The position numbers and the translations under genes are program-made. This document shows, in pieces, positions 6,869 through 8,255 of a stretch of 8,255 nt of DNA. The first letter of the stretch is position 1. Each line of letters starts with the position of its first letter. Source of the DNA: an uncultured Bacteroidales bacterium (GTDB lineage: Bacteria > Bacteroidota > Bacteroidia > Bacteroidales > UBA932); contig CALEJC010000113.1 in assembly GCA_937898205.1 (NCBI GenBank), forward strand, positions 1-8,255, in the 5' to 3' direction. Below the pieces are notes generated by a model that had not been told where the DNA came from, made no database searches, and saw only the letters and a list, made by a program, of their open reading frames with translations.

Positions 6869-8255
6869 AGTAGTGTGCTAATATCTGTTTATAATCAAAA
6901 CCTTGAGAAGCCATCACAGCAGCACCGATCTGGCACAAGCCCACTCCGTGTCCCCAGCCTTTGCCGGTGAGGATGAAGTCTGTGCCTTGCCGGGTCACAT
7001 CAAATGCAGAACTCTTGAGGTGAGAAGTGCTGAGGTAACGGCGGATTGTGAGTTCCTTGCTGATCACAGCGCTCTTCAGGCTGCCTTCAATGCGAAGGTG
7101 GCTGATGCGCCCGGAAGGGCCTCTCTGCAGCGGCACCAGATCGGTGATGAGGCCGAAGTCTTCCCCGCTTCGCTCCTTGACAAGAGAGGAAAGTTCTTCC
7201 TGGCCGTACTTCACAGTCCAGTCGTGGAAATCACGAGTGTGCATATCATAGTCATTGAGCACCTGCGAGAGGATTTCTGCGTTCTCGCAATCGCAATATG
7301 GGTCATCTACGCATTGCAGATATGGATAATCCACATCCTCCCAGCATGTTGAGAAAAGCTCGGTCTTGCCTCCACAACATTTTGAGTAGCGGGTGTCGCA
7401 GAGCTTGCCATCGCAAGTGAGCAGCTGGCCCCAGGTCTGGTCTATCGCTTTGCGCACCTCCGGGTTTTCTACCATCGAGAGTCCCTGATAGCGCTGACAG
7501 TGATCGTCGGCACACACATCAAACATCTCATGAGGAGGATTATTACCGGAGGCTCTGTCGCAAAGTCTTGCCTGCAACCAGCTTCGAGAGATCACAGCAT
7601 GAGCCTTGAGGAGTTCAAGACTCGAGGTGGACTTCATCTCGGAGGAGATGACGCTAAGCAGGTAATCTTCCATGCCGACACAGTTGATGGCTGTAATCTG
7701 CTCCCCTTCTACTATAAACTTGAGAGCGCCGGCATACTTGAGATCTCTTTTTTGCTGCCAGTGGAAATCTATGCCGATCACCACGTCGTAGAGGATAAAC
7801 GAGCTTTCCGAGAAGAGTGTAGATCGGGTGATCGAGTCAAAGTACAACTCATCATATAGCTGACCGTTGTAGGCGATGCGGCCTTCGCAATAGCTGACTT
7901 TTTGCCTGCCTGCTCCGTCGGAAATGATCTCAAAACTGATTTCTTTGGCAGAAAGCAGTCCCACAGATATCTTTTTCTGCTGACGTGTGAGTCTCCAGAG
8001 TATCATCTTCTGATCCTCTGCGCTGATAGTCACTTCGTCCAGGAGTTCTTCAAGCATGCTTGGGCTCGCCTTTTCAAAGTCTTCTTTATATGGGAGCACC
8101 ATCCCCCCTGCCATATCGGCAGCGCCGGGGCTAAGTGTCAGATGATCTGCGCCTTGCGAATAGAAATGATGTGAGCGTTTGCCCGAGCGGAGCACCACGA
8201 AGCAGCGGAACTGATCTGCCTTGCGATAGGTGTAGAGGTTAAACATCGGCTCGTG
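6843..8255 (-). CDS. SpoIID/LytB-domain protein fused to a DUF4922-like segment (5' truncated by window)
   Basis: The last ~377 residues form a SpoIID/LytB domain, a family whose sporulation members are lytic transglycosylases cutting peptide-free glycan strands. Counting from the first in-window Met (8244-8246), this domain begins near residue 92 (ISVGLLSAKEISFEI). It contains MEDYLLSVISSEM (192-204) with the expected catalytic Glu203, the following helix LLKAHAVISRSW, two Cys in the family metal-binding position (VCADDHCQ, Cys245 and Cys250), YSKCCGGKTE (288-296) and the closing GKGWGHGVGLCQIGA (428-442). Residues 1 to ~85 (MFNLYTYRKADQF to about EEVT) resemble the C-terminal part of DUF4922, a GalT/HIT-like domain of Bacteroidetes. 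The frame stays open through the three codons before this Met (His-Glu-Pro), and E-P before the Met fits the DUF4922 pattern, so the true start lies outside the window. No signal peptide or membrane segment is visible. Ten cysteines fall within residues 245-320. It overlaps the transporter gene by 26 bases and is the most upstream visible gene of the operon. Confidence 0.85.
   Translation of the reverse strand, partial: HEPMFNLYTYRKADQFRCFVVLRSGKRSHHFYSQGADHLTLSPGAADMAGGMVLPYKEDFEKASPSMLEELLDEVTISAEDQKMILWRLTRQQKKISVGLLSAKEISFEIISDGAGRQKVSYCEGRIAYNGQLYDELYFDSITRSTLFSESSFILYDVVIGIDFHWQQKRDLKYAGALKFIVEGEQITAINCVGMEDYLLSVISSEMKSTSSLELLKAHAVISRSWLQARLCDRASGNNPPHEMFDVCADDHCQRYQGLSMVENPEVRKAIDQTWGQLLTCDGKLCDTRYSKCCGGKTELFSTCWEDVDYPYLQCVDDPYCDCENAEILSQVLNDYDMHTRDFHDWTVKYGQEELSSLVKERSGEDFGLITDLVPLQRGPSGRISHLRIEGSLKSAVISKELTIRRYLSTSHLKSSAFDVTRQGTDFILTGKGWGHGVGLCQIGAAVMASQGFDYKQILAHYYVGSKIED

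Noticed and set aside
6903..7352. A 149-residue plus-strand open frame opposite the SpoIID gene, and similar ones at 7500-7859 and 7902-8174
   Set aside because: All are antisense to the conserved SpoIID/DUF4922-like coding sequence, which keeps its motifs; the products show no family features.
8244..8246. The ATG at 8246 as the true start of the SpoIID-domain gene
   Set aside because: The frame is open up to the window edge, the preceding Glu-Pro fits the DUF4922 pattern, and starting here would cut that domain in half.

Overview
The window looks like a chromosomal segment from a Bacteroidales bacterium. The evidence is the family content: a Bacteroidetes-style AsmA-like protein, a tandem-ACT SerB, a DUF1343/NamZ exo-muramidase and a SpoIID/LytB protein joined to a DUF4922-like segment. 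The near absence of Shine-Dalgarno sequences ahead of the starts fits as well. I cannot place it more finely. The window is almost completely coding: there is no gene-free stretch over about 10 bases, and I see no RNA genes, mobile elements or CRISPR array.

Left half, plus strand (1 to 4410). The window opens with the last 28 codons of a gene whose C-terminus resembles class I (iron-sulfur) fumarate hydratase. Its stop overlaps the start of a 1032-residue AsmA/TamB-like envelope protein (84-3182). Ten bases later comes serB (3193-4410), phosphoserine phosphatase with two N-terminal ACT domains. The tight packing suggests one transcript, although the three functions (central metabolism, envelope lipid homeostasis, serine synthesis) are not obviously linked.

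Right half, minus strand (8255 down to 4407). Three overlapping genes are read from right to left: a SpoIID/LytB-domain protein truncated by the window edge, an AmpG-like 12-helix transporter, and a secreted NamZ-type exo-beta-N-acetylmuramidase. Overlaps of 26 and 52 bases indicate translational coupling. Together they form a plausible peptidoglycan salvage module: glycan cleavage, amino-sugar or muropeptide import across the inner membrane, and trimming of MurNAc from denuded glycan fragments. Related clusters are known from Tannerella forsythia. The two blocks converge with a 4-base overlap of their stop codons (4407-4410).

The most interesting point is the right-hand gene. Its reading frame is open through the window edge, and its first ~85 visible residues resemble the C-terminal part of DUF4922, a GalT/HIT-like domain expected in the cytosol. 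These are followed directly by a complete SpoIID/LytB domain with its catalytic Glu and a dense cysteine cluster. No export signal is visible. This raises the question of whether a normally extracytoplasmic glycan-cleaving domain works inside the cell here on imported wall fragments.
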